From NCBI GenBank assembly GCA_964595575.1, contig CAZQRA010000005.1, positions 1 through 64,000 of the forward strand: a stretch of DNA of 64,000 nt, in the 5' to 3' direction. Each line of letters opens with the position of its first letter. Position 1 is the first letter of the stretch. Of this stretch, positions 16,191 to 23,073 are shown piece by piece. Both the position numbers and the translations under genes were made by a program. The notes below the pieces were generated by a model, which ran no database searches, had not been told where the DNA came from, and was given only the letters and a program-made list of their open reading frames with translations. Origin of the DNA: PALSA-612 sp964595575. Lineage in GTDB: Bacteria > Actinomycetota > Thermoleophilia > Gaiellales > Gaiellaceae.

Positions 16191-17187
16191 CCTGCCCGCC
16201 CAGACGCGTGGCCGCCCAGGCGGCGTGGTCGCGGAGGAGCGGGTCGGGGTGGGCCAGGTACCGCTCGACCTCCGGTAGGTGGGCCGAGGTGCCGCTGTTT
16301 CCCAACGCCACGAGGGCGTTGCGGCGGAGGTAGCGGGCCTGGCGGCGGGGAATGTAGAGCCGCCGGTAGCGGCGTACGAGCTCCTCGTCGGAGGCGCGCA
16401 GCCAGTCGAGCAGGGAGACGGTGGGCTCGGCCTCCCCGGGAGGCAGCCGGTCGGCCCGGCGCCGCTCCACCCCCCGATTCCACGGGCACACCTCCTGGCA
16501 GATGTCGCAGCCGTAGACGCTCGCTCCCAGCTCCTCTCGATAGGGCTCGGGGATGGGGCGCGACGACTGGGTCCAGTAGGAGAGGCACTTGGTGGCATCC
16601 AGCACCCCCGGCTCGTCCAGGGCTCCGGTGGGGCAGGCGTCGATGCAGAGACGGCACTGCCCGCAGTCGAGGGAGAGGGCGGGGGTGGGCTCGATGGCGA
16701 CGTCGGTGACGAGCGTCCCCAGCACCACCCAGGAGCCGTAGCGGCGGGTGATGACCATGGTGTTCTTGCCATAGAAGCCGACCCCGGAGCGGACCGCCGC
16801 CTCCCGGTCGACGTGCTCGCTCGCGTCCACGAGGACGCGGTAGGAGCCACCCAGACGTCGACCGAGCTCGTCCAGGGCCCGCCGAAGCGGCGCATAGGCA
16901 TCCTGCCAGGTGTAGCGCGCCAGGGTGCCCTCTCCTGCTCGGGGCGGGGGAGCGGGCGCGTAGTAGCAGAGCGCGGCGGAGATGACCGCGCGGGCGCCGG
17001 GGAGCAGCCGCTCGGGGTGACAGGAGAGCTGGGGACGGGCCATGGTGAAGCGCATGTCTGCGAACAGGCCTCGGGATCGGCGCTCGAGGATGTGGCGCTC
17101 GGTCTCCTCGTAGGGCTCGGCTGGAGCCACGCCCAGGACGTCCAGCCCCAGGCCTTCCGCTAGGCGCTCCAGGTCCTCGACCGTCAT
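16150..17187 (-). CDS. queG: Epoxyqueuosine reductase
   Basis: A 345-aa cobalamin- and iron-sulfur-dependent enzyme that reduces epoxyqueuosine to queuosine in tRNA. Two ferredoxin-type clusters are intact, CGQCRLCIDACPTGAL and CDICQEVCPWNRGVE. Upstream are the family signatures GRYGSWVVLG-type text (RRYGSWVVLGTLVTDV) and GFYGKNTMVI. The C terminus holds a HEAT-like repeat (RRNALVALGNSGTSAHLP). No other queuosine gene is in the window, so the precursor pathway or salvage genes must lie elsewhere. CACAAT starts 12 bp before the ATG, fitting a leaderless promoter. It is convergent with, and overlaps, the WYL regulator gene by 41 bp. Confidence 0.93.
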   Translation of the reverse strand: MTVEDLERLAEGLGLDVLGVAPAEPYEETERHILERRSRGLFADMRFTMARPQLSCHPERLLPGARAVISAALCYYAPAPPPRAGEGTLARYTWQDAYAPLRRALDELGRRLGGSYRVLVDASEHVDREAAVRSGVGFYGKNTMVITRRYGSWVVLGTLVTDVAIEPTPALSLDCGQCRLCIDACPTGALDEPGVLDATKCLSYWTQSSRPIPEPYREELGASVYGCDICQEVCPWNRGVERRRADRLPPGEAEPTVSLLDWLRASDEELVRRYRRLYIPRRQARYLRRNALVALGNSGTSAHLPEVERYLAHPDPLLRDHAAWAATRLGGQASGRPQAESARAR

Positions 17188-17193
17188 GAGAGG

Positions 17194-17199
17194 ATTGTG
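17194..17199 (-). promoter_or_regulatory. -10 element CACAAT, queG
   Basis: It starts 12 bp before ATG 17187. The same bases lie 6-11 bp before the divergent MDR start, so the two promoters overlap. Confidence 0.45.
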
Positions 17200-17204
17200 C
17201 AGCA

Positions 17205-18194
17205 GTGAGGGCGGTACGGATTCACGAGGAAGGGGGCCCCGAGGTCCTGCGCTACGAGGAGGTGCCCGACCCCTCCCCGGGCCGGGGCGAGGTGCTCGTG
17301 CGCCTGCGCGCGGCCTCCCTCAACCACCTCGATCTGTGGCTGCGCAAGGGCCTGCCCTCCGTACCAAAGCCCCGCGTCCTGGGGGCGGACGGGGCGGGCG
17401 TGGTCGAGGCCTTGGGGGCCGGGGTCGAGGGCGTCCAGGTCGGCCAGGCCGTGGTCATCAACCCCGGCATCGAGCACGAGGGGAGGATCTCCATCCTGGG
17501 CGAGCACTGCGACGGCACCCACGCGGAGCTGGTGGCGGTGCCGGCCACGAGCGTCTACCCCCTCCCCCCCAACCTCTCCTTCGAGGAGGCGGCCGCCTTC
17601 CCGCTCGTGTTCGAGACCGCCTACCGCATGCTCGTCACCAAGGCCGCCCTCCGGGAAGGGGAGTGGGTGCTCGTGTGGGGTATCGGCGGAGGGGTGGCCT
17701 CGGCCGCCTTCCAGATCGCCAAGGCTCTGGGCGCCCGCGTCATCGCCACCTCCGGCAGCGACGAGAAGCTGGCCCGAGCCGCCGAGCTCGGCGCCGACGT
17801 TACCGTCAACCACCGAAGCGGCGACGTCAAGGCGACGGTGCAGCAGGCGACCCACGGGCGGGGAGCAGACGTGGTGGTAGAGCACGTGGGCGAGGCCACC
17901 TGGCGGGTCTCCCTGGACGCCGCCGCTCGGGGGGGCCGGATCGTCGTGTGCGGCGCCACCAGCGGGCCCAACCCGCCCGCTGCTCTCCACCGCGTGTGGT
18001 GGAAGGAGCTCGTCATCTACGGCTCCACCATGGGCACCAAGGCCGACTTCGAAGGCGCCTACGAGCTCGTCGCTTCCGGTCGGGCCAAGCCCATCGTCGA
18101 CTCGGTGTTCCCCCTGAGCGAGGCCCGAGCCGCCCACGAGCGCCTGGAGGCCGGGGAGCAGCTGGGCAAGATCGTCCTCCGCATCCCCGGGTGA
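17205..18194 (+). CDS. Zinc-less MDR oxidoreductase (quinone reductase/alcohol dehydrogenase superfamily)
   Basis: A 329-aa medium-chain dehydrogenase/reductase. The GroES-like N domain has LRAASLNHLDLWLRKGLP and VLGADGAGVVEALG. The Rossmann domain has GGGVASAAFQIAKALGARV followed by ATSGSDEKLARAAELGAD. The C-terminal signature is LPSEARAAHE-like (PLSEARAAHERLEAG). There is no structural-zinc four-Cys loop and the catalytic zinc ligands are not obvious, so quinone or enoyl reductase activity is more likely than alcohol dehydrogenase, with NADPH or NADH unknown. The GTG start is 17 bp from the divergent queG start, so the two promoters must overlap. Confidence 0.85.
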   Translation: MRAVRIHEEGGPEVLRYEEVPDPSPGRGEVLVRLRAASLNHLDLWLRKGLPSVPKPRVLGADGAGVVEALGAGVEGVQVGQAVVINPGIEHEGRISILGEHCDGTHAELVAVPATSVYPLPPNLSFEEAAAFPLVFETAYRMLVTKAALREGEWVLVWGIGGGVASAAFQIAKALGARVIATSGSDEKLARAAELGADVTVNHRSGDVKATVQQATHGRGADVVVEHVGEATWRVSLDAAARGGRIVVCGATSGPNPPAALHRVWWKELVIYGSTMGTKADFEGAYELVASGRAKPIVDSVFPLSEARAAHERLEAGEQLGKIVLRIPG

Positions 18195-18253
18195 GGAGCC
18201 GGGGAGAGCCGAGAGCTCGACCCTCCCCGCCGTGGTCGCACCGGATACGTGAG

Positions 18254-18724
18254 CTAGCGGATGTTTCCGCACACCACCGCCTGCAGCCCCTTGGACTGGA
18301 GCTCGGCGGTCGGGTAGGCGTGCACGTTGAAGTAGAAGCCGGGCCGTAGCACGTTCTTGATCGTGGCCGCTCTCAGGCTGACGCTGCCCGTCAGGTAGGC
18401 GACGCCGTTTGCGTCCGCCTCGAGGTCGGGAACGCCCACGGCCACGCCCTTGTTCTTGGATGCCGGCGTGCAGGCCCCGCCCGGACCGTGGATGTGGGCG
18501 GCGTGCTTCGAGCCGGGCTCCAGGCCGAACACGACCACCCAGTAGCGGAGAGTCTGGCCCTTGAGCTCGAAGTAGGCGAGCCCCCGAGCCTGGCTTCCGG
18601 CGAGCGGGCTCAGGGGTACGCCTACCCGCGCTGCCCGCGGAGTCCCGGCCCCGCCTGCTGTAGCGGGCAGGAGGACGGCGAGCACCGCGACGAGCAGGCC
18701 GAGGACAACGAGCGATCTCCGCAT
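18254..18724 (-). CDS. Secreted CHRD-like protein
   Basis: A 156-aa exported protein. A clear signal peptide (MRRSLVVLGLLVAVLAVLLP then an Ala/Gly-rich cleavage region) is followed by a beta-rich domain. The hallmark HAAHIHGPGGACTP sits near residue 79, and a second His lies in FYFNVHAYPTAEL. This pattern fits the CHRD domain, also called superoxide-dismutase-like in some annotations, although a full set of Cu/Zn ligands is absent. Two Cys (about 87 and 152) could form a disulfide. Unusually for this window it has a strong Shine-Dalgarno AAGGAGG at about 18727-18733, so it is not leaderless. Confidence 0.75.
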   Translation of the reverse strand: MRRSLVVLGLLVAVLAVLLPATAGGAGTPRAARVGVPLSPLAGSQARGLAYFELKGQTLRYWVVVFGLEPGSKHAAHIHGPGGACTPASKNKGVAVGVPDLEADANGVAYLTGSVSLRAATIKNVLRPGFYFNVHAYPTAELQSKGLQAVVCGNIR

Positions 18725-18796
18725 GGCCCCTCCTTCCGTCGCTTACGCTCACTACTTCGCGCGGCGACGGAGACCGGTTTTCGGGGAGCGCCGGCT

Positions 18797-19099
18797 CTAG
18801 CCGAACCCGAGGATGAACTTGGCGTCGTCGGACATGCGGTCGGGTGTCCAGAGCGGATCCCAGGTGAGCTCGACCTCCACCTCCTCCACCTCGGGAAAGG
18901 TGGAGCGCATGACCGCGTCGATGTCCTCCTGGATCATGGGCCCGGCCGGGCAGCCCATGGAGGTCAGGCTGTGCACCACCCTCACCCGCGGCCCCTCCAC
19001 CTCGACGTCGTACACCAGCCCCAGCTCGACGATGTCCATGCCCAGCTCCGGGTCTTCGACCCGCCGCAGGGCCTCCATGACCTCGTCCCTCGTCGGCAT
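18797..19099 (-). CDS. MIP18/SufT-family Fe-S assembly factor
   Basis: A complete 100-aa DUF59 (MIP18-like) protein of the SufT/PaaD group, which helps mature iron-sulfur proteins. It has the family N terminus EALRRVEDPELGMDIVELGL, the VRVVHSLTSMGCPAGPM loop with the conserved Cys, and the C-terminal VELTWDPLWTPDRMS. It is not in a suf operon here, so its clients are unclear; QueG nearby is one Fe-S protein. TAGACT starts 12 bp before the ATG. Confidence 0.9.
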   Translation of the reverse strand: MPTRDEVMEALRRVEDPELGMDIVELGLVYDVEVEGPRVRVVHSLTSMGCPAGPMIQEDIDAVMRSTFPEVEEVEVELTWDPLWTPDRMSDDAKFILGFG

Positions 19100-19105
19100 A
19101 GCCCT

Positions 19106-19111
19106 AGTCTA
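19106..19111 (-). promoter_or_regulatory. -10 element TAGACT, SufT-like gene
   Basis: It starts exactly 12 bp before ATG 19099 and lies in the 23-bp gap after the glpX stop. Confidence 0.55.
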
Positions 19112-19122
19112 CTCGCGACCGC

Positions 19123-20078
19123 TCAGTAGCCGAGTAGCCGCACCTCCTCGCGACGCTCGCGGGCGAAGAAGTGGATCCCGTCCACGAACCGCACCCAGTT
19201 GCAGCGGGTACACATGACCAGGGAGTGGGTGCGGGCGCTGTCGGCCAGGAACCGCACCCCACGCAAGAGATCGCCGTTGGAGACGCCGGTAGCGGCAAAG
19301 ATGATCTCGCCGGGAGCGAGGTCGTCGATCGTGAACACCCTCTCCACGTCCTCGATCCCCCGCTCCCCGGCGGCCTCGATCTCCCGCCGAGAGGTGGGCC
19401 AAAGCTGGGCCTGGAGCTCACCCCCCAGGCAGCTCAGGGCGGCGGCGGTGAGCACGGCCTGGCGGGTGCCGCCGATCCCGATCGCCAGGTGGTCGTTGGT
19501 GCCGCGGATGGCGGCCGAGATGGCCGCGGTGACGGTGCCGTCGGGGATGAGCTTGATGCGGGCGCCCGAGGCGCGCAGCTCCTCGATGAGGTCGTGGTGG
19601 CGGGGGCGGTCGAGGACGATGGTGGTGATGTCGCTCGGCTTGCGGCCGAAGGCGTCGGCGATGGAGGCCACGTTCTCGCCCACCGGCCGCAGGAGGTCGA
19701 TCCTGCCCTTGGCCCGCGGCCCCACCGCCATCTGGCGCATGTACATGTCCGGCAAGGTCATGAGCGCCCCCCGTCGGCCCACCGCGATCATCGACATCGC
19801 TCCCTGGCCGCCCCGGGCCACGACCCCGCGGCCCTCGAGCGGATCGAGGGCGAGGTCGACCTCCTCCCCGCCTGCCCCTACCTCCTGGCCGATCGCCAGC
19901 TCCGCTCCCTCCTCGGTGGCCCCGATCACGATCCGCCCCGAGATGGGAAGCTCCTCCAGGGCCGCCCGCATGCCCGAGCGGGCGGCCTCGTCCGCCCCCT
20001 GCTCGTCGCCCCGGCCGAGCCAGCGGGCGCCGGCGGCAGCAACGCCGAGGTGGAGGCGCGGATGCCCACGCCGATCAC
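19123..20078 (-). CDS. glpX: Class II fructose-1,6-bisphosphatase (GlpX type), 5' end frameshifted, divergent active site
   Basis: About 318 codons match GlpX, which hydrolyses fructose-1,6-bisphosphate in gluconeogenesis. The N-terminal motif RWLGRGDEQGADEAA keeps the metal-binding Asp. DLALDPLEG, MTLPDMYM, VGPRAKGRIDL, IPDGTVTAAISAA and IGIGGTRQAVLTAAAL are also present. The usual GEGE-x-DEAPMLYIGE loop is replaced by IGATEEGAELAIGQ, two residues shorter. The frame has no start codon before the GRGD motif. GTG 20078 lies in another frame (VIGVGIRAST), and one missing base near 20055 would join them. It is the last gene of the cDPG operon. Altered specificity toward another phosphate ester is possible but unproven. 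Confidence 0.75.
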
Positions 20079-20085
20079 GCGCAGA

Positions 20086-20109
20086 AGCAGGCCCGCCGGC
20101 GGGCCTGCT
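20086..20109. repeat. 24-bp perfect palindrome between 2PGK-like and glpX genes
   Basis: AGCAGGCCCGCC/GGCGGGCCTGCT is perfectly self-complementary over 24 bp and would form a very stable hairpin in the operon mRNA. No T-tract follows on either strand, so a classical terminator is unlikely. It is a candidate for partial attenuation or mRNA processing between the two genes. Confidence 0.55.
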
Positions 20110-20129
20110 CGCTCGCGGGGGACGATCCC

Positions 20130-21047
20130 TCAGGCGCCGGGCCCACTCGGTACCGCCTCCAAACGCTCCGCCCCGGCCAGCACGAGCTCCATGACCTGGG
20201 CGATGGTGCGCTCGATGCTCGAGTTCTCGATCACGGGGACCCCCGCCCGCCGGGCCCGCTCCACGATGTAGCTCTGGATGTGCCTGATCTGGGGAAGCGC
20301 CCTCAGGTAGCGATCGACCGGCCGCAACCCAGCCGAGGAGGAGTCCCTGACCCAGAAGTGGCTGGCGTGCTCGGCCTCGTCCTCGATCGCGAGCACGCAG
20401 TGCACGGCCAGGGCGCCCTCGATGGAGGGGAGCATGCCGGGCACGAGGTGCACCCCCTCGAGCACCATCGACCACCCTTCCTGCAAGGCCCGTTCGATCA
20501 CGGCCCGCGCCCCCACGAGGACGTTTCGGGTCTGGTCGAGGAAGCCCGCCAACACTGGGTCGCTGGCCTCGTCGTCGGGCAGAGCGTCGCCGGCCTCGAA
20601 GCTCGAGTGGTGGATCGAGGGCATGAACTGCTCCTCGAAGAAGGCCCGCATCGTCTGGCGGATGAAGTCGGTGGAGGTGACTCGGGTGATGCCCAGTCGG
20701 TAGGCGACCTCGGTGGCCACCCGCGACTTGCCGGTGCCGGTGCCCCCGCCGATGAGGACGACGATGGGCAGGTCGAGCTCCTGGAGCTCCCGCCACCGGC
20801 GCAGGCGTCGCACGGCCCTTGCCCCCTCCTCCTCTCCCAGCGCCTCCCGGGCCAACGTCTCCAGCCGCTCGAGGTCGAGGGTGGGCGCGCCCCGGGCCAC
20901 CAAGTCCTGCTCCACGTGCAGGGCCAGCTCGTAGGCCGGCACCGCGGCCAGGCCGGTGGCGATGAGCGCTCGGGCCAGGATCCCCTTCGAGTAGGGAAGG
21001 TCTCCTTCGCCCCCCAAGGAGAGGATGTCGGCCCGCCGGTCGCTCAT
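20130..21047 (-). CDS. 2-phosphoglycerate kinase
   Basis: A 305-aa kinase that makes 2,3-bisphosphoglycerate from 2-phosphoglycerate, the first committed step toward cyclic 2,3-diphosphoglycerate. Length and layout match archaeal 2PGK: an ATP-cone-like N domain (SKGILARALIATGLAAV, about 20-40), a P-loop GGGTGTGKSRVATEVAYRL near residue 100, then TSTDFIRQTMRAFF and the Walker-B-like VLEGVHLVPGM. ATG 21047 overlaps the TGA of the cDPG synthetase gene (ATGA), so the two enzymes are co-translated. Downstream, a 24-bp palindrome separates it from glpX. Confidence in pathway comes from the direct pairing with the synthetase. Confidence 0.88.
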   Translation of the reverse strand: MSDRRADILSLGGEGDLPYSKGILARALIATGLAAVPAYELALHVEQDLVARGAPTLDLERLETLAREALGEEEGARAVRRLRRWRELQELDLPIVVLIGGGTGTGKSRVATEVAYRLGITRVTSTDFIRQTMRAFFEEQFMPSIHHSSFEAGDALPDDEASDPVLAGFLDQTRNVLVGARAVIERALQEGWSMVLEGVHLVPGMLPSIEGALAVHCVLAIEDEAEHASHFWVRDSSSAGLRPVDRYLRALPQIRHIQSYIVERARRAGVPVIENSSIERTIAQVMELVLAGAERLEAVPSGPGA

Positions 21048-22264
21048 GCCGGGAGCGCCTCTCCCGTTGCCTCCCGGGCCAGCTCGAGGAGGGCGGCGTC
21101 GAGGTCGTCCTCGTCCTCGAGCGGCACCAGGTCGTTGCCGGCCACGACCACCTCCACCCCCCGCGCCCGGGCCGCCTCCACCACCACGTCCACGGCCGCC
21201 GCCTTGAGCTCGACCACGAGGACCTCCGCCTCCACCTCCTCGAGCTCGCGCTGGAGGGCCTGCCGGTCGGCGAGAGAGGACGAGGCATGGACGATCTCGG
21301 CGTCCAGGTGGTCGAGGGGGCAAGGCCCGGCCGTGAAGACTGCCGCCCGCCGCCCCCCCAGGGGCTCGACCGGCCGCAGGCGAAGCTCGGCTCGATAGAC
21401 CGGCGCAGGGGCGACCTTGCGGATCCGCTCCGCCACCCCGTCCTCCGCCCCCACGGCCACCACCAGGTCGGAGACGAGGATCCGATAGGGATTGAGGTAG
21501 GCGGCGGGATCGTGGCCGCGGCCGAGGACGAGGATACGCTTGCCGCCGGCCACGGGAGGAAGGGCCGCCCCGCTTCCGTCCAGGAGCACGAGGTCCGGGT
21601 CGAGCGCCGCCGCCAAGGCCAGCCCCTCGGCCACGTTGGAGCTCGCGACCTGCCCGGCCAAGCCGCCCCCGCAGCGACGACAGCCCACCGTGGGCACGCC
21701 TGCGAGCAGGGCCACCTCCAGGTAGTCGGAGGCAGCGTGCCTTCCCGCTCGGGAGAGGCAGAGGAGGTCGTCCAGGGTAGGCGGGGAGGCCACCACCTCG
21801 GGGGGAGCGGGACCGCCCCGGCCCATAGCCACCACCGCCACCCGCCGGGAGGAGGAAAGGAGCCGGGCGAGGTGGACGGTGAGGGCCGTCTTTCCCACCC
21901 GCTTGCCCGTTCCCGCCACGGCGATCGAAGGCAGGGAGGCGGGCTCAAACGAGGGCGGGTCGAGCCGGAAGTCGGGGCCCACGTAGGGAAGACCCAAGGC
22001 GAGCACCCGGCTGGCCAGGCGCAGCCGCTCCTCGGGGCCGAGGACGGGCTCGTCCGAGAGGTCGAGGACGAGCTCGGGGGCGTGGGCAGCGAGCGCTCCC
22101 TCCAGGTCGCGGTACAGGGGGACCCCGTAGTCCTCCCCGCCCTTCACCTTCTCCGCCCCCCCCACCATCACGGCGGCAGCCACCTCATAGGGGAGGTCGC
22201 GGAGAGCGTCGCGCACCACGGGGGCGTAGTGCTCCCCGTCGACGATGGCCACCGCCCGCGTCAC
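21044..22264 (-). CDS. Cyclic 2,3-diphosphoglycerate synthetase
   Basis: A 406-aa ATP-dependent enzyme that cyclises 2,3-bisphosphoglycerate to cyclic 2,3-diphosphoglycerate, a thermoprotectant and phosphate store of thermophilic methanogens. It has the family start VAIVDGEHYAPVVRDAL, a P-loop AVAGTGKRVGKTALTVH near residue 125, DLVLLDGSGAALPPVA and VVVAGNDLVPLEDEDD. The archaeal enzyme is about 460 aa, so this form is somewhat shorter. GTG 22264 overlaps the phosphoesterase TGA, and its own TGA overlaps the 2-phosphoglycerate kinase ATG. Both steps of cDPG synthesis are thus consecutive, tightly coupled cytoplasmic functions. Confidence 0.88.
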   Translation of the reverse strand: MTRAVAIVDGEHYAPVVRDALRDLPYEVAAAVMVGGAEKVKGGEDYGVPLYRDLEGALAAHAPELVLDLSDEPVLGPEERLRLASRVLALGLPYVGPDFRLDPPSFEPASLPSIAVAGTGKRVGKTALTVHLARLLSSSRRVAVVAMGRGGPAPPEVVASPPTLDDLLCLSRAGRHAASDYLEVALLAGVPTVGCRRCGGGLAGQVASSNVAEGLALAAALDPDLVLLDGSGAALPPVAGGKRILVLGRGHDPAAYLNPYRILVSDLVVAVGAEDGVAERIRKVAPAPVYRAELRLRPVEPLGGRRAAVFTAGPCPLDHLDAEIVHASSSLADRQALQRELEEVEAEVLVVELKAAAVDVVVEAARARGVEVVVAGNDLVPLEDEDDLDAALLELAREATGEALPA

Positions 22265-23061
22265 GCCCCCACCTCCTCCTCCACCTGCGCCGTGTACTTC
22301 TCGTAGGCGAGCGTCTCCGTGGAGAAGCGGAGCATCCGCTCCTGACCGTGGTAGGGGTAATGGCGCCACACGTCCACGTGGGCGCCGTCGATCTCGATCA
22401 CGTTGTAGCAGGGGCGCGTGTTGCCCCGCAGCCGAAGCGAGGACACGGTGCCCGCGTTGACGATGAACATCTCCTCCAAGCGCCAGGCGTAGGGCACGTG
22501 CTTGTGCCCGCAGAGGACGAGGTTGACCCGGGCCCGCTGGAGGCACTCGATCGCGTCGCCGGCGTCGTAGACGATGTTCCGCTCCCGGCCGGTACCGGGG
22601 ACCGGGAGGAGGTGGTGGTGGAGGCAGAAGATGCGGAGGTCAGCGGGAGCGGCGAACCGCTCCTCGATCCAGGGGTAGCGACCCCGCCCGATGCGGCCGT
22701 GATCGAGGTCAGGCTCGGTCGAGTCGACGGCCACCACCGTCACCCCGCCCACCCGCAGGGAGGAGTCGCGCTGGCCGAACATCTCCTCGAAGTGGACGTA
22801 GCCGACGTTGCGGGAGTCGTGGTTGCCGGGCACCACCACCACCGCCTCGCACTCGACCCGCTCCAGGTACGACCGGGCCTGGGCGAACTCGGGCTTGAAG
22901 CCGAAGGCGGTGAGATCGCCGCAGCACACGACGAGATCGGGAGCGAGGTCGTTGATCTCGGCGATGGCGCGCTCGAGCAGGGTGGGCACGAAGTCCGGCC
23001 CTCCGCAGTGGAGGTCGGCGATCTGGGCGATGCGAAACGGGGACGGCGACCTCCCGGTCAC
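22261..23061 (-). CDS. Calcineurin-like metallophosphoesterase
   Basis: A 266-aa metallophosphoesterase with all five core motifs: IAQIADLHCGG, VVCCGDLTAFG, VVPGNHDSRNVGY, FCLHHHLLPVP and LVLCGHKHVPYAW. These provide the two-metal centre. Family members hydrolyse phosphomonoesters, diesters or cyclic nucleotides. As first gene of the cDPG operon it could hydrolyse cDPG or 2,3-bisphosphoglycerate, but this is inference from position only. GTG 23061 has TAGACT exactly 12 bp upstream, and that TAG is also the stop of the M32 carboxypeptidase gene. No signal peptide is visible. Confidence 0.9.
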   Translation of the reverse strand: MTGRSPSPFRIAQIADLHCGGPDFVPTLLERAIAEINDLAPDLVVCCGDLTAFGFKPEFAQARSYLERVECEAVVVVPGNHDSRNVGYVHFEEMFGQRDSSLRVGGVTVVAVDSTEPDLDHGRIGRGRYPWIEERFAAPADLRIFCLHHHLLPVPGTGRERNIVYDAGDAIECLQRARVNLVLCGHKHVPYAWRLEEMFIVNAGTVSSLRLRGNTRPCYNVIEIDGAHVDVWRHYPYHGQERMLRFSTETLAYEKYTAQVEEEVGA

Positions 23062-23067
23062 GCCCCA

Positions 23068-23073
23068 AGTCTA
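23068..23073 (-). promoter_or_regulatory. -10 element TAGACT, phosphoesterase-cDPG operon
   Basis: It starts exactly 12 bp before GTG 23061. Its TAG is the stop codon of the M32 peptidase gene. It would be the promoter of the whole cDPG operon. Confidence 0.55.

Noticed and set aside
21048..21948. Extended glpX and kinase frames through the cDPG synthetase region
   Set aside because: Only the stretches with GlpX or kinase motifs are protein-like; the remainder is the synthetase gene read out of frame.
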